Of a DNA stretch of 64,000 nucleotides, positions 1 to 11,087 are shown in pieces (within the stretch, counting starts at the first letter, position 1; the number at the start of each line of letters is the position of its first letter). The stretch is taken from NCBI GenBank assembly GCA_022402535.1, contig JAKRSD010000020.1, positions 62,001 through 126,000 on the forward strand. Direction: 5' to 3'. Origin of the DNA: Flavobacteriales bacterium. Lineage in GTDB: Bacteria > Bacteroidota > Bacteroidia > CAIKAF01. Made by a program: the position numbers and the translations under genes. Below the pieces are notes generated by a model. The model was not told the DNA's origin, did no database searches, and worked only from the letters and a program-made list of their open reading frames with translations.

Positions 1-993
1 AAATCGCTTCCATCACAGAGAATATTAATCATAGACGGCGCTATGGGTACTATGATTCAGCGATACAAGCTTAACGAAGAAGACTTTAGTGGCGAACGTT
101 TTGCGAACTTTACGCATCCGCTTAAAGGGAATAACGATTTATTATCTATTACCCGCCCCGATATTATTTCGGCAATTCATGAACAATATCTGGACGCCGG
201 TGCCGATATCATCGAAACCAATACATTCAGTTCCACATCCATTTCAATGGCCGATTACCATTTGGAAGAATTGGTTTATGAACTCAATTTTCAATCGGCC
301 CGGATTGCCCGTCAGGCGGCAGATAAGTTTACTGACATGAATCCGGATAAACCCCGTTTTGTTGCCGGAGCATTAGGTCCCACCAACCGCACGGCTTCAT
401 TATCACCCGATGTGAATGACCCGGGTTACCGCGCGGTAACGTTTGACGATCTTGTGGAAGCTTACGCCACCCAGGTAAGGGGTTTGGCAGAAGGAGGCGT
501 GGATTTATTTCTGGTGGAAACCGTATTTGATACGCTCAATTGTAAAGCAGCATTATATGCCATCGGCGATTATCTGGAAACGGAAGGAAAAGAAATGCCG
601 GTAATGATTTCAGGAACCATTACGGATGCCAGCGGCAGAACCCTTTCCGGGCAGACCGTAGAAGCTTTTTATATTTCAGTGGCCCATGCGGCTCCGCTCA
701 GCATAGGAATAAACTGCGCTTTGGGTGCCAAGGAAATGAAACCTTATCTGTATGCATTAGACCGTATCGCAGATTGTTATATCAGTGTGTATCCCAATGC
801 CGGACTTCCCAATGAATTCGGACAATATGATGAATCGCCTGAAGCCATGGCCGCCCAACTCGAAGAATTTATGGCTGAAGGATGGGTGAATTTTGTGGGA
901 GGATGTTGCGGAACCACTCCCGACCACATAAGGGCTATTGCCCAAATGGCTTCTCAGTACGAGCCCCGCCGCTATTCAGATATTCTTTCATGA
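1..993 (+). CDS. metH: Homocysteine S-methyltransferase domain protein (N-terminal part of split MetH), 5' end outside window
   Basis: Frame is open from base 1 ([20 protein letters not shown]...); [23 protein letters not shown] and the zinc-binding [11 protein letters not shown] motif are diagnostic of the cobalamin-dependent MetH homocysteine-binding domain. Confidence 0.93.
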   Translation, partial: KSLPSQRILIIDGAMGTMIQRYKLNEEDFSGERFANFTHPLKGNNDLLSITRPDIISAIHEQYLDAGADIIETNTFSSTSISMADYHLEELVYELNFQSARIARQAADKFTDMNPDKPRFVAGALGPTNRTASLSPDVNDPGYRAVTFDDLVEAYATQVRGLAEGGVDLFLVETVFDTLNCKAALYAIGDYLETEGKEMPVMISGTITDASGRTLSGQTVEAFYISVAHAAPLSIGINCALGAKEMKPYLYALDRIADCYISVYPNAGLPNEFGQYDESPEAMAAQLEEFMAEGWVNFVGGCCGTTPDHIRAIAQMASQYEPRRYSDILS

Positions 994-1571
994 AACGTGT
1001 TTTATTATGCATGATAACCGGGTTTGTCAGTTTGACACTTCAGGCACAGTTGTCAAAGTCTGAAACCCGTTTATTTTTTCTTTCCAATCCACACTATATT
1101 TCAGACGGATTTGATTTTCCGGTAGGGAAACCCGACGCCAAAGGATATTATAATGCTCAAGGTTTTGGTAAAAATTTGCATTTGGGCGACGACTGGAATG
1201 GAAAAGGCGGAGGAAATACGGATTTAGGCGACCCCGTATATGCCTGTGCCAATGGATTTGTAATACAAGCCGAAGATTTAGGCGGAGGCTGGGGAAATGT
1301 AGTCAGAGTGATACATGTGCTTTCTTTTGAACCTTTGGTGGTGGTTGAATCGGTTTATGCTCATTTAGATAAAATGGAAATACAACCGGGAATGGGCGTA
1401 AAACGGGGAAATTTAATCGGTACTATCGGCACTGCGGGAGGACGATATTATGCCCATCTTCATTTTGAAATCCGTACAAATCCGTTTATGGATATTGGAG
1501 GGGGATATTCATCAGATACAAAAGGATTCACAGATCCAACAGAATTTATCCAGCAAAATCGTACTAACTAG
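990..1571 (+). CDS. M23-family metallopeptidase (LytM-like), secreted
   Basis: Signal peptide [26 protein letters not shown]...[12 protein letters not shown]...VYAHLDKM...AHLHFEIR matches the peptidase M23 core. ATGA overlap with the metH fragment. Confidence 0.85.
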   Translation: MKRVLLCMITGFVSLTLQAQLSKSETRLFFLSNPHYISDGFDFPVGKPDAKGYYNAQGFGKNLHLGDDWNGKGGGNTDLGDPVYACANGFVIQAEDLGGGWGNVVRVIHVLSFEPLVVVESVYAHLDKMEIQPGMGVKRGNLIGTIGTAGGRYYAHLHFEIRTNPFMDIGGGYSSDTKGFTDPTEFIQQNRTN

Positions 1572-1591
1572 TAGGCGAAGTCAGACACTTT

Positions 1592-2008
1592 TTATTTCCA
1601 TTCAGCAATGGTTTTATTGTCTAAATCAAAAACCAACGTGAGTTTATGCTTCTTTTTAATGGAATGGGTGGCCTTATAAGAACAGTCGATGCTATACCCG
1701 TTTTTAATAGTGTGATCTTCCCATTTTCCTTCATACTGAGAAATTCCCATCACATAGATTTCATGCTCGCCTTTGGGAACTTCAAACTGAATACTTCCGG
1801 GAACAGATTGTTTGTTGGGTTCGCTTTCCTTAATTAATTTTTGATCCACATAAACCTGCAGTTTAAACGGATGGTCATACCCGGTTTCAATGCCTTTGAA
1901 AGACCAATTTACATTGAGCTGAGAAGCCTTTTTTTGAGCATGCAGATTGTTAATCAAATATACGGAAAGGAGTAGGGTAAATAAAAGCGGCTTGGTTATA
2001 CGATTCAT
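1592..2008 (-). CDS. Hypothetical secreted protein
   Basis: ORF with N-terminal signal peptide (MNRITKPLLFTLLLSVYLINNLHAQ). Confidence 0.65.
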   Translation of the reverse strand: MNRITKPLLFTLLLSVYLINNLHAQKKASQLNVNWSFKGIETGYDHPFKLQVYVDQKLIKESEPNKQSVPGSIQFEVPKGEHEIYVMGISQYEGKWEDHTIKNGYSIDCSYKATHSIKKKHKLTLVFDLDNKTIAEWK

Positions 2009-2114
2009 GATAAATGTTTAATAACAAACTTATTTAATTGTTGCTAAGGTAATTAAAAGAATGATTTGAGTAGCTTTTCAAAAAAGAAACGGAGATGTAT
2101 AAAAAAGTTGCGGA

Positions 2115-2825
2115 TTAAATTTTTACCACATTTACTCCAAACACTTCTTCAAACTTAGAAAGCACAATGCGTTTGGCATCTTCCATTTCCACTTTTTTAC
2201 CCAGCTCCGCTGAAATAGAAGTTACCCCTTTATCGGTAATTCCGCAGGGTATAATATGGTTGAAATAGGTTAAATCGGTTGAAACATTTAAACCAAAGCC
2301 GTGCATGGTAATCCATCGGCTCATGTGCACGCCGAGCGCACAAATTTTTCGCGCTTTTTCGGGGGTTTGCCAATCTACCCAAACGCCCGTCAGTCCATGA
2401 ACACGCCCGGCATCAAGTCCGAATTCAGCGCAGGTTTTTATCATCACTTCTTCCAAAAAACGCATGTACTTGTGGATATCGGTAAAAAACTGCTCCAAAT
2501 CTAAAATTGGATAACCTGTCAGTTGTCCGGGCCCGTGATAGGTGATATCACCTCCGCGGTTAATTTTAAAAAAATCAATTCCGCTCAGGCCCAATTCGCC
2601 CATATTCATCAGCAGATTTTCTTCCGAACCGCTTTTTCCCAAAGTGTACACAGGGTTGTGTTCGCAGAGCAAGATATGGTTTGGAATATCTACGGCCTCA
2701 TCTTCGGGCCGGTTACGGTTTTGGATTTTAAGCGCACTTTTTTCTTCCAAAAGCCGGGTTTGTAAATCCCAGGCATCCGAAAATGAAATGATTCCGCAAT
2801 CAATAAGTTGAACGTTTTTTCTCAT
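2115..2825 (-). CDS. lipB: Octanoyltransferase LipB (start trimmed to MRKNVQLIDCG)
   Basis: HNPVYTLGKSG, RGGDITYHGPGQLTGYPI, KICALGVHMSRWITMHGFGLNV motifs of LipB. Confidence 0.95.
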   Translation of the reverse strand: MRKNVQLIDCGIISFSDAWDLQTRLLEEKSALKIQNRNRPEDEAVDIPNHILLCEHNPVYTLGKSGSEENLLMNMGELGLSGIDFFKINRGGDITYHGPGQLTGYPILDLEQFFTDIHKYMRFLEEVMIKTCAEFGLDAGRVHGLTGVWVDWQTPEKARKICALGVHMSRWITMHGFGLNVSTDLTYFNHIIPCGITDKGVTSISAELGKKVEMEDAKRIVLSKFEEVFGVNVVKI

Positions 2826-2856
2826 CTGCGTTACAAAAGTACCTTTGTTGTACCAC

Positions 2857-4101
2857 ATGAAGATAAAAAACACAGATATTTTAGTGTTAGGTGGCGGAGC
2901 CGCCGGTTTTTTTGCAGCAGTATCTGCGGCTAACCAAAGGCCCGGGACGCATATTACCCTGCTTGAAAAAAGTGCCCGTTTTCTGGCCAAAGTAAAAGTA
3001 TCAGGAGGGGGAAGGTGCAATGTAACCTGCGGTGAAGATGACCCCAAAACATTGGCCGGTTATTATCCCCGTGGTGGTAGGATGCTCAGCCGTTTGTATT
3101 TTGAGTTTGGTCCACGCGAAGTAAAGCACTGGTTTGAATCGAGAGGTGTAAGACTGAAAACCGAAGCAGACGGAAGGGTTTTTCCGGTGACGGATTCTTC
3201 GCAAACCATTATTGAGTGTCTTACCCGTGAAGCTGTCAGACAGAATATCGATTGTATTCCGGGAGCGGATGCCATACAAATCAACCCGTCTGAAAGCGGT
3301 TTTGAGATTCAATTAAGGGACGGAGAATTAATCCGTGCGTCAAAAGTGATTGTGGCTACGGGCGGCTCGCCCAAAAAGGAAGGGCTGATTTGGCTGAAAA
3401 ATCTGGGTCATGAAATTACCGAGCCGGTTCCGTCTTTATTTACGTTTAATTCACCGGGGCATTCCATCTGTAAATTAATGGGAGTAAGTGTTCCGCAGGC
3501 ACTTGTGAAAATTGCGGGCACAAAATATGAATATGCGGGTCCATTGCTCATCACCCACTGGGGCCTGAGCGGTCCTGCGGTTTTAAAACTCTCGGCCTTT
3601 GCGGCCCGAGATTTGGCAGAGATACAGTACAACTTTACGGTATTGATCAACTGGAACGGCTATTCCCGGTCGGAGTGGGAAAAAAGCCTGGATAAAATGA
3701 TGTCTGAGCATCCTAAAAAGCAGTTGGATAATATTTCGTTTTGCGGCCTCCCCTCCTCTCTCTGGAAATTTATCCTTTCCGAAACGGGAATTTCGAACAC
3801 CTTGCAGGCAGGGCAATTAGGGCCAAAACAATACAATAAACTCCTCGAAAATTTATCGGGATTTACACTGCCCATCAAAGGAAAAACGACTTTTAAAGAA
3901 GAGTTTGTTACTGCGGGAGGCGTTTCGTTGGATTCCATAAATCCCAAAACCATGGAAAGCAAAACATGCCCCGGACTTTTTTTCGCCGGCGAAATTTTAG
4001 ATTTGGATGGAATTACGGGTGGTTATAATTTTCAGGCCGCGTGGACTACAGGTTACATAGCCGGTAAAAATGCAGTCATTCAATTTGTGGAAAATGAATA
4101 G
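2857..4101 (+). CDS. NAD(P)/FAD-dependent oxidoreductase, HI0933/BaiN family
   Basis: N-terminal GGGAAGFFAAV dinucleotide-binding motif, VSGGGRCNVT, C-terminal GLFFAGEILDLDGITGGYNFQAAWTTG. Confidence 0.9.
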   Translation: MKIKNTDILVLGGGAAGFFAAVSAANQRPGTHITLLEKSARFLAKVKVSGGGRCNVTCGEDDPKTLAGYYPRGGRMLSRLYFEFGPREVKHWFESRGVRLKTEADGRVFPVTDSSQTIIECLTREAVRQNIDCIPGADAIQINPSESGFEIQLRDGELIRASKVIVATGGSPKKEGLIWLKNLGHEITEPVPSLFTFNSPGHSICKLMGVSVPQALVKIAGTKYEYAGPLLITHWGLSGPAVLKLSAFAARDLAEIQYNFTVLINWNGYSRSEWEKSLDKMMSEHPKKQLDNISFCGLPSSLWKFILSETGISNTLQAGQLGPKQYNKLLENLSGFTLPIKGKTTFKEEFVTAGGVSLDSINPKTMESKTCPGLFFAGEILDLDGITGGYNFQAAWTTGYIAGKNAVIQFVENE

Positions 4102-4109
4102 AATCTGTC

Positions 4110-5063
4110 ATGAGTTTACTTAATACCATAGCCTTAATATTAGCCACCATATCCCTGTTTTTATATAGCCTGGAACGCTTTGGGAAGGAGATTAAAAAAA
4201 TAGGCGAAGAACGTTTGAGAAACTGGCTGGGCAGAGTTACATCCAACCGGTTCAGTGGTTTTCTGGCTGGGCTTCTGGCTACGGCTTTTATCCAGTCGAG
4301 CAGTGCGGTAACCAGCATCATTGTTACGTTTGTGGATTCAGGTACCATTTCCTTTGCCCACAGTTTGGGCGTGGTGCTCGGAGCCAATGTGGGAACCACT
4401 ACCACGGCATGGCTTGTGAGTTTAAAAATATTTGAAGTGGCCCCTTTTATCATGGTGGGCGGCATGATGCTCAGTTTTTTTCCCCGCAGTATTCACCTGA
4501 TAGGGAAAACCATTTTTTTATTCGGGTTTATTTTATTTTCACTCGAACTCATCAATAATGCACTGGAGCCAATCAAAAACAACGCATTGCTTATTCATTA
4601 CCTGAGTTTTGCCGATAATCATTTGATAGGAGTATTGGCGGGAATTATCATTACGGCTGTCATTCAATCCAGTTCTGTAACGGTCGGATTGGCATTATTG
4701 CTCCTGAGTCAGGGTTCTATCAGCACTGAAGGCACTGTGGCGGTTGTAATCGGTTCCAATTTAGGTTCCACTTCCACGGCAATCATCGCTTCCATTCGGA
4801 TGTCGCGCACGGCAACCCGAACGGCGGTGACCAATTTTGTATTTAATCTCACGGGAGTAATTCTCTTTTTTCCGCTCATAAATACATTAGCTCAAATATC
4901 ATCAGGAGTTTTTAACGAACCTGTAGAAATAGTGGCGTTATCTCATCTCATTTTCAATGTTTCCATAGGTGCCCTTTTTCTTTTGTTGCTCTCACCTATA
5001 TCAAACCTGATGCTTAGGCTGTTGCCCGATAAAAAAATTGAAGTGCATGAAATCATTAATTGA
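4110..5063 (+). CDS. Na/Pi cotransporter family protein
   Basis: Duplicated QSSSAVTSI / QSSSVTVGL motifs and multiple TM helices typical of the Na/Pi-cotransporter II-related family (PF02690). Confidence 0.88.
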   Translation: MSLLNTIALILATISLFLYSLERFGKEIKKIGEERLRNWLGRVTSNRFSGFLAGLLATAFIQSSSAVTSIIVTFVDSGTISFAHSLGVVLGANVGTTTTAWLVSLKIFEVAPFIMVGGMMLSFFPRSIHLIGKTIFLFGFILFSLELINNALEPIKNNALLIHYLSFADNHLIGVLAGIIITAVIQSSSVTVGLALLLLSQGSISTEGTVAVVIGSNLGSTSTAIIASIRMSRTATRTAVTNFVFNLTGVILFFPLINTLAQISSGVFNEPVEIVALSHLIFNVSIGALFLLLLSPISNLMLRLLPDKKIEVHEIIN

Positions 5064-5874
5064 TTTCCACCGTGCGGATTACTTCGTAGCCGAGATACTT
5101 TTCTAATATCTGCTGGTATTTTTTGGTGGCCGTAAAGCCAAATCCGCTTTCCATAAATTCATTAACCAAAACGGTCCATTCTGACTCTTTGGGTAAAATA
5201 AAACCGAACTTTTCGTTGTCTTTGTTCAGGCTGCGGTGCATTTTAAAATATGTGTTTGAAGTAAGGGTGAGATTCCGATATTTGATGATATCCATATAGG
5301 CCACAAATTTGGGGTCTGAAGCCAGCACATCACCTATGTTTTCTTTAATTTCTTTGATTTCCATGTTGGGGGCATATCTTTTTTGAAATGCTTTCATGTA
5401 CTCCACATGAATGGATTGACTTTCTGCCAGTCCTGTCACATTAATTCCTCTGAACGTTCCGGGCTGTTCGGTATCCAAGGTGTTTAATGAGCCGTGGGAA
5501 ACAAAAACTGCCACATTTTTCAAATAAGGGGCCGAATAATCGAATTCATTCAAACGCTCTTTGGTAATGGTTACGGTGCCTGCACCCAACGTGTTTTTGG
5601 GAGCGGTTTTCATGGCATCATAAAATTCTTTGAAAGAATTATAAGCGAAATAGGCGGGTTTTACATTGATTTTTTTCTTCTCGGCACACCAGCTTATGAA
5701 CTCCTGAATGATATCCGCTTCAACCCCTGCATAGGTTTGAGGTTTTTCGCCTTGCTTAAAAAGAAGCGGCTGTTCATAAAAATAAATATTCAGGGTACGT
5801 GCATTCTGAGCCAAGGAGTTCCCAAATGACAATACAATCAAAACGAGCAGTGAAAATAAATACGATTTTTTCAT
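5056..5874 (-). CDS. Periplasmic amino-acid-binding-like protein (SBP_bac_3 family)
   Basis: Signal peptide MKKSYLFSLLVLIVLSFGNSLAQ; YAGVEADIIQEFISWCAEK..., FDYSAPYLKNVAVFV resembling SBP family 3; upstream ORF extension is unlikely to be coding. Confidence 0.75.
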   Translation of the reverse strand: MKKSYLFSLLVLIVLSFGNSLAQNARTLNIYFYEQPLLFKQGEKPQTYAGVEADIIQEFISWCAEKKKINVKPAYFAYNSFKEFYDAMKTAPKNTLGAGTVTITKERLNEFDYSAPYLKNVAVFVSHGSLNTLDTEQPGTFRGINVTGLAESQSIHVEYMKAFQKRYAPNMEIKEIKENIGDVLASDPKFVAYMDIIKYRNLTLTSNTYFKMHRSLNKDNEKFGFILPKESEWTVLVNEFMESGFGFTATKKYQQILEKYLGYEVIRTVEIN

Positions 5875-5968
5875 GGGTAAAGAAGTTTTTAAATCGTTCC
5901 AAAGATATTTTTGATATCCGGTTAAACAAAATATTTTAGATTTGACAAAATTTATTAAATCCACCATC

Positions 5969-6616
5969 ATGACAAAGCGCAACATATTTGCAATCCTGTT
6001 CATTTTTGCCGCCGCCGTAATGTCGTTAGAATCCTGCAAAAAAGGCGATAACGATCCTTCAATCAGTTTTAAAAGCCGCACGGCAAGATTAAAAGGGAAA
6101 TGGGTACTTTCAGGTAAGCAGGCTATAATCAGTACTTCGTCAACTTCAAATACAGCTTCATTGACTTCTATCACCGTGGATGGTGTTTACAATGGAAACG
6201 AAGAAAGCATTCTTATCAATGATGCGGGTGTTGCCACCACAATCATCAGACGATATGTTTTTGACATCAATTTTGATGAAAACGGAACCTATCTGTTTAA
6301 TCTGAATGTGTTGGTTCCCGATCCGGCAATTAGCGGTGGATTTAAAACCCTTCTTTACGTATCCTCGGGAGTTTGGGCTTGGTTAGATCAGGGAAAAGAT
6401 AAATATGGCCTTTCATTAAGCAATGATTTTGAACCGTCTATTCCTGATTCGCTAGATCCTATGACGCTTTTACCTTATAGCATTTCAGGGGCTTACGCGG
6501 TAGACCGTCTCGCTTCTGATGAATTGATTCTTAAGCGCAGTGGTTCCTATACAACCAGCGAAGACACCGTGGTTACCAATATTAATTTTGACGGTTCATT
6601 TACATTTAAACGTTAA
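5969..6616 (+). CDS. Hypothetical lipoprotein (lipocalin-like-domain type)
   Basis: Lipobox-like MTKRNIFAILFIFAAAVMSLESC; LKGKWVLSGK segment. Confidence 0.6.
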   Translation: MTKRNIFAILFIFAAAVMSLESCKKGDNDPSISFKSRTARLKGKWVLSGKQAIISTSSTSNTASLTSITVDGVYNGNEESILINDAGVATTIIRRYVFDINFDENGTYLFNLNVLVPDPAISGGFKTLLYVSSGVWAWLDQGKDKYGLSLSNDFEPSIPDSLDPMTLLPYSISGAYAVDRLASDELILKRSGSYTTSEDTVVTNINFDGSFTFKR

Positions 6617-6631
6617 TCCCACAAATCTCTT

Positions 6632-6672
6632 TTTTAAAGGCCTTTCCCTTTCCGGAAGGGCCTTTTTTAATT
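6632..6672 (+). terminator. Rho-independent-like terminator
   Basis: aaaggcctttCCCTTtccggAAGGGccttttttaa hairpin with T tract just after the 5969-6616 CDS. Confidence 0.55.
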
Positions 6673-6673
6673 T

Positions 6674-8044
6674 ATGTTGCCCGCAGAATTTATACATCGC
6701 ATAAAAAGCCGTTTTTCTCCGGAAGAAGCGGATGCTTTTTTATGCTCTTTAGAAAATTATCCAGCCGTTTCGCTCCGTTTACATCCGCAAAAACCTTCTC
6801 TTCTACCACACGAAACTTCCGAAGCCGTTTCCTGGTGTGCATCGGGCAAATTTTTAACCCAAAGACCCGAATTCATTTTTGATCCGTTGTTACATGCCGG
6901 CGCATATTATGTGCAGGAATCTTCCTCCATGTTTCTGGAAAAAGCCATTCAAAAAATAAAACTGCCCACCAACGCTTCTGTGCTGGATTTGTGTGCTTCG
7001 CCAGGCGGAAAATCAACCCACCTGCTTTCTCTGATGCCCGAAGATGCAGTACTCACTTCAAATGAAGTGATCCGAACCCGGATTCCGGCACTGAAAGAAA
7101 ATATTCAACGGTGGGGATATCCCAATGTCATCATTTCGAATTCCGACCCTTCGGAATTTGAGCAGTTCCCCGGGCATTTCGATGTAATTGTTACCGATGC
7201 ACCATGCAGCGGTGAGGGTATGTTCCGGAAAGACCATGCAGCCCGCTCGCATTGGAATGACGAAAACCTGCGCACCTGTGAACTGCGCCAGAACCGTATT
7301 CTCGATTCCGTTCATAAAGCCCTGAAAACCGGTGGATATCTCGTATATTCTACGTGCACGTTTAATCCGGGCGAAAATGAATTGCAGATAAAACGCCTGC
7401 TTAATAGCGGGTTTGAATATGTTCCCATTTTGGAAGACGAAAAATCATTCCCTGAAATAACCCGTGTTCAACACGGAAACCGTGAGGTGGGCTATGCTTT
7501 TTACCCGCACAAAGTAAAGGGTGAAGGATTTTTTATCGCCTTACTCAGAAAAGTAACCGATTCGGTTGATGAAAACAATGTGCAGAATCGTTTCCGTAAA
7601 CCCTATTTTTCAAAAAGGATTCAGATTCCCCATGCCGCACTTCCATTTTTAAATCCTGATGTAAAACGGAATGGTTATGAGCGAAACGGGCAATTGTTTG
7701 TATTACAGGAACGGGTTGCCGGAGAATTAGAAATACTGGAATCCGGACTACAGATCATGTATGCAGGAGTGCAGGCAGGCATGATGAAAGGGAATGAATT
7801 TATGCCCGACCATACACTGGCGCTGAGTTTGTTGCTAAATAAAAATATCCCGCATATCGGATTGGGGAAAGAAGAGGCTCTCCAGTTTTTGAAAAAGGAG
7901 AGTATCCGGAATCACGACCGCGAAAAAGGCATTTATGCAGTTACTTTTCAAAATCTTCCTATCGGCTGGGTTAAAGCGGTTCCAGGCCGTTTAAATAATC
8001 TGCTTCCGCCGGAATTTCGCATTCGAAAAAATCTGCCTTTCTGA
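6674..8044 (+). CDS. RsmF/NOL1-NOP2-Sun family 16S rRNA m5C methyltransferase
   Basis: VLDLCASPGGKSTHLLSLM, TDAPCSGEGMFRKD, YSTCTFNPGENE motifs. Confidence 0.92.
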   Translation: MLPAEFIHRIKSRFSPEEADAFLCSLENYPAVSLRLHPQKPSLLPHETSEAVSWCASGKFLTQRPEFIFDPLLHAGAYYVQESSSMFLEKAIQKIKLPTNASVLDLCASPGGKSTHLLSLMPEDAVLTSNEVIRTRIPALKENIQRWGYPNVIISNSDPSEFEQFPGHFDVIVTDAPCSGEGMFRKDHAARSHWNDENLRTCELRQNRILDSVHKALKTGGYLVYSTCTFNPGENELQIKRLLNSGFEYVPILEDEKSFPEITRVQHGNREVGYAFYPHKVKGEGFFIALLRKVTDSVDENNVQNRFRKPYFSKRIQIPHAALPFLNPDVKRNGYERNGQLFVLQERVAGELEILESGLQIMYAGVQAGMMKGNEFMPDHTLALSLLLNKNIPHIGLGKEEALQFLKKESIRNHDREKGIYAVTFQNLPIGWVKAVPGRLNNLLPPEFRIRKNLPF

Positions 8045-8156
8045 TTTTTGAATTTTATGTCTGTGGAAAAGGAGTAGGTGTTCATGTAATTTCTTTTCGG
8101 GTTGGTACATTTAAAAGCTTCACCAAGGCATATAGACACTATATTAGCGTCATACT

Positions 8157-11087
8157 ATGTGTACTCGGTTCCGTTGGTTTTTGTTAATTTTTCTGGTGTT
8201 TGGCAACTTATTGTCTGCGCATGGACAAAATCCGTATTATGTCCAGTACACTTCGTTGAACGGTCTGCCGTCTAACCATATATTTGATTTGGCGGTTTCA
8301 TCAGAAGGTTACCTGTTGATAGGTACCGACGAAGGGTTGATAAAATTCGACGGAGAGCTTTTTACTTCTGTTCCCTTTGAAGCAGAAAACAATAACATTA
8401 AATCCATTTCCATAACGGATTTGTATCAGGATCATGCCGGAACGGTCTGGTGCAGAAACTTCTCCAATCAACTTTTTGCGGTAGAAAATCAGATACTCAA
8501 AGTGCAATCTTGGGTAATTCTGGAAGAAAATGAACAGGTAGAAAATCTAAATGAAAACAAAGGAAATGTTCACATAATCACGAATAAAAGAGTAATCAAA
8601 GTAAATCACGCAACAAAATCCCAATCCACCGTATTTAGAAATCCATTTTATGCACAGAATTCCATTCAGAGTGTGGTATTTACCCGTGAAGGAAAACTTG
8701 TGATAGGATTATCAGAAAAAATAATTATTCAAGGCACTCCGGATGTGATTGTAAAAACCACACTGCCTAAACCCAAACTGGTCTTTTTCAAAGGTGAAAC
8801 AGTGGTTGTTCCTTCCGGCGATTATGGAATAAACGACGTGTTCACCATTCGTGGAAATTCGTTAAACCTTTTCACTACGGTACCGGGTTTTTCCGATCGG
8901 TACAATTATTTTCCCCGGGTGGCCGGAGATGCCCTCTGGATATGCAGTAATCGGGGGATCTGGGCTGAAGATAACGGAACCTTTAAATCAAAGTTGCCCG
9001 CTTTCCCGGTATCTGATATTGTACAGGACCGACAAGGGAATTTTTGGCTGAGTACGTTGGGAAAAGGACTGCTGAAAATACCCGATTGGAATATTGAGCA
9101 GGTGCAGTTTGGGGCAGAATCACCCAATATAACCGTGTTGTCTCCGGGGCCTGAAAACACTTTTTTTGCGGGAGATACAGAAGGACGAATATATTGGCTG
9201 AACGGGCAGGGAGAATTGTTGAAGACATTAAAAAGTGACTATAAATCTCCCGTGGAATTTATCAGCTATCTGAAAAAATATAACAGAATTTATACTGCCC
9301 CGGGATATTACAATCTGGAAACAGGAAAAATGTTTAACGCCAGGCTTGCAGGCAAAAACGTTTCGTTTGATGGAAAAGGAAATCTTTTTTATGCTTTTCA
9401 TAATGGGGCGTTTGTTATACATGAAAATTTAACGGACCCGGCGGTAGAATACACCATTACGTCCGATATAAAAATTAAAGGGCAGCCCACGTTAATCAAT
9501 ACCCGATGCAAAGATATTTGGTTCGACACTTTGGAAAATAATGTATGGATTGCTTCAGTAGATGGATTATATTTTGGCAAACCCGGCGATAAACTCACGC
9601 TCTGTAAAGATCAATCAGGGAAACCCATTTACCCTGTGTCGTTAGCGGGAGTAGGAAATGGAGAACTGTTTGTGGGCACCATTCAGAGTGGTGTATATCA
9701 CATTAAACAGAAAAAAATATTCAGGCATTACAGTACTTCCGATGGTTTGTTTTCGGATGTAATTCGGAAATTAAAAATTTCAAAAGGAGAATTGAATATC
9801 ATCACGGGAAAGGGTATAAATATTCTGGATTTACAAAGTGGTAAATTGGTAAATAGAATCAATAAAATTGTTTCTGACGATTTGGAAGCCCGCGATATAT
9901 TTCACAACGATTTGTATTGGTTTATTGCATCGGGAAAAGGACTTTTAAAAGCCCGGTTCCACAATCAGGAGAAAAACAATGTGCTTCCCCTTTTGCGTAT
10001 TACGGATATTTCTGATGGAGATAATATATTTCAGACAACAGAGAAATTATATATATCGCCCCATGCCAAAAACATCAGCATCGGCTTTGAATCCATAAAT
10101 TTTTCTCCACCCGGCGATTATATAACAGAATACAGGCTTGCGCCCATAAGCAAAGACTGGACTCCCCTGCCGGTAGGCAACCGAAAAGTCATACTTCCCG
10201 TTCTGCCTGCCGGAGATTATACGTTTTCCATCCGTTTGCGCTCCACCGATGCAGTGTACAATTTGATTGTAGATGAGGTTGAGTTTACCGTAAATAAACC
10301 CTTTTGGCAACGTGTTTATTTTTGGTTACCGGCAACATTGCTTCTGCTGTTTTTGGCATGGGTATTATTAAAATATAACAACCGGAGAATCCGCGATAAA
10401 CAAAAGGTGAAAGAAGAATTGGCTACTTCCCGGCTCAAAACACTTCGTGCTCAAATGAATCCACATTTTCTATACAATGTACTGAATTCCATTCAGGGGT
10501 ATATTTACGGAAACCAGAAAGCCAAAGCCAGCGAACATCTCAGTAAATTTTCTTCGCTCATGCGAAAAATATTGGTGCTTTCTGAAAAAGAAAGGGTTTC
10601 CCTTTCGGAAGAAATAGATGCCCTGGACCTGTATCTGGAACTTGAATCTGCCCGTTTTGACAACGATTTTTCGTATTCACTCACCGTAAGTCCTGAAGCC
10701 CGGATGGCCGATCCGCTTATTCCGCCGCTGCTTATACAGCCGTTTGTAGAAAATGCCGTAAAGCATGGTTTACTTCACAAACCCGGAAATAAAGAGCTGA
10801 AAGTTGATGTGATGCTCTCAGAGAATGGACGGTTTTTGGAAGTGGTGATTGAAGACAACGGCATAGGCCGCAAAGCCTCCGAAGAACTGAACCGCATCAG
10901 AACGGCAAAACCCGAATCGTTTGCCATGAAAGCCATTTATTCGCGCATACATTTGCTCTCGCAGAGTAATATCTGTCAGATTACGCTCAACATAACCGAT
11001 AAAATACCTCCCGCTTTTCCTACTTTCGGTACGCGGGTTCACCTAAAATTTTCACTGCATGATGAATATAAAAACGCTCATAGTTGA
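8157..11087 (+). CDS. LytS-type sensor histidine kinase with two-component-regulator beta-propeller periplasmic domain
   Basis: YTSLNGLPSNHIFDLAVSSEGYLLIGTDEGLIKFDG propeller repeats; single TM; LKTLRAQMNPHFLYNVLNSIQGYI (His_kinase) and PPLLIQPFVENAVKHG. Confidence 0.93.
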   Translation: MCTRFRWFLLIFLVFGNLLSAHGQNPYYVQYTSLNGLPSNHIFDLAVSSEGYLLIGTDEGLIKFDGELFTSVPFEAENNNIKSISITDLYQDHAGTVWCRNFSNQLFAVENQILKVQSWVILEENEQVENLNENKGNVHIITNKRVIKVNHATKSQSTVFRNPFYAQNSIQSVVFTREGKLVIGLSEKIIIQGTPDVIVKTTLPKPKLVFFKGETVVVPSGDYGINDVFTIRGNSLNLFTTVPGFSDRYNYFPRVAGDALWICSNRGIWAEDNGTFKSKLPAFPVSDIVQDRQGNFWLSTLGKGLLKIPDWNIEQVQFGAESPNITVLSPGPENTFFAGDTEGRIYWLNGQGELLKTLKSDYKSPVEFISYLKKYNRIYTAPGYYNLETGKMFNARLAGKNVSFDGKGNLFYAFHNGAFVIHENLTDPAVEYTITSDIKIKGQPTLINTRCKDIWFDTLENNVWIASVDGLYFGKPGDKLTLCKDQSGKPIYPVSLAGVGNGELFVGTIQSGVYHIKQKKIFRHYSTSDGLFSDVIRKLKISKGELNIITGKGINILDLQSGKLVNRINKIVSDDLEARDIFHNDLYWFIASGKGLLKARFHNQEKNNVLPLLRITDISDGDNIFQTTEKLYISPHAKNISIGFESINFSPPGDYITEYRLAPISKDWTPLPVGNRKVILPVLPAGDYTFSIRLRSTDAVYNLIVDEVEFTVNKPFWQRVYFWLPATLLLLFLAWVLLKYNNRRIRDKQKVKEELATSRLKTLRAQMNPHFLYNVLNSIQGYIYGNQKAKASEHLSKFSSLMRKILVLSEKERVSLSEEIDALDLYLELESARFDNDFSYSLTVSPEARMADPLIPPLLIQPFVENAVKHGLLHKPGNKELKVDVMLSENGRFLEVVIEDNGIGRKASEELNRIRTAKPESFAMKAIYSRIHLLSQSNICQITLNITDKIPPAFPTFGTRVHLKFSLHDEYKNAHS

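Noticed and set aside
1-993. metH as a truncated pseudogene
   Set aside because: The N-terminal homocysteine domain ends at a normal domain boundary with all zinc ligands; split metH is common in Bacteroidetes.
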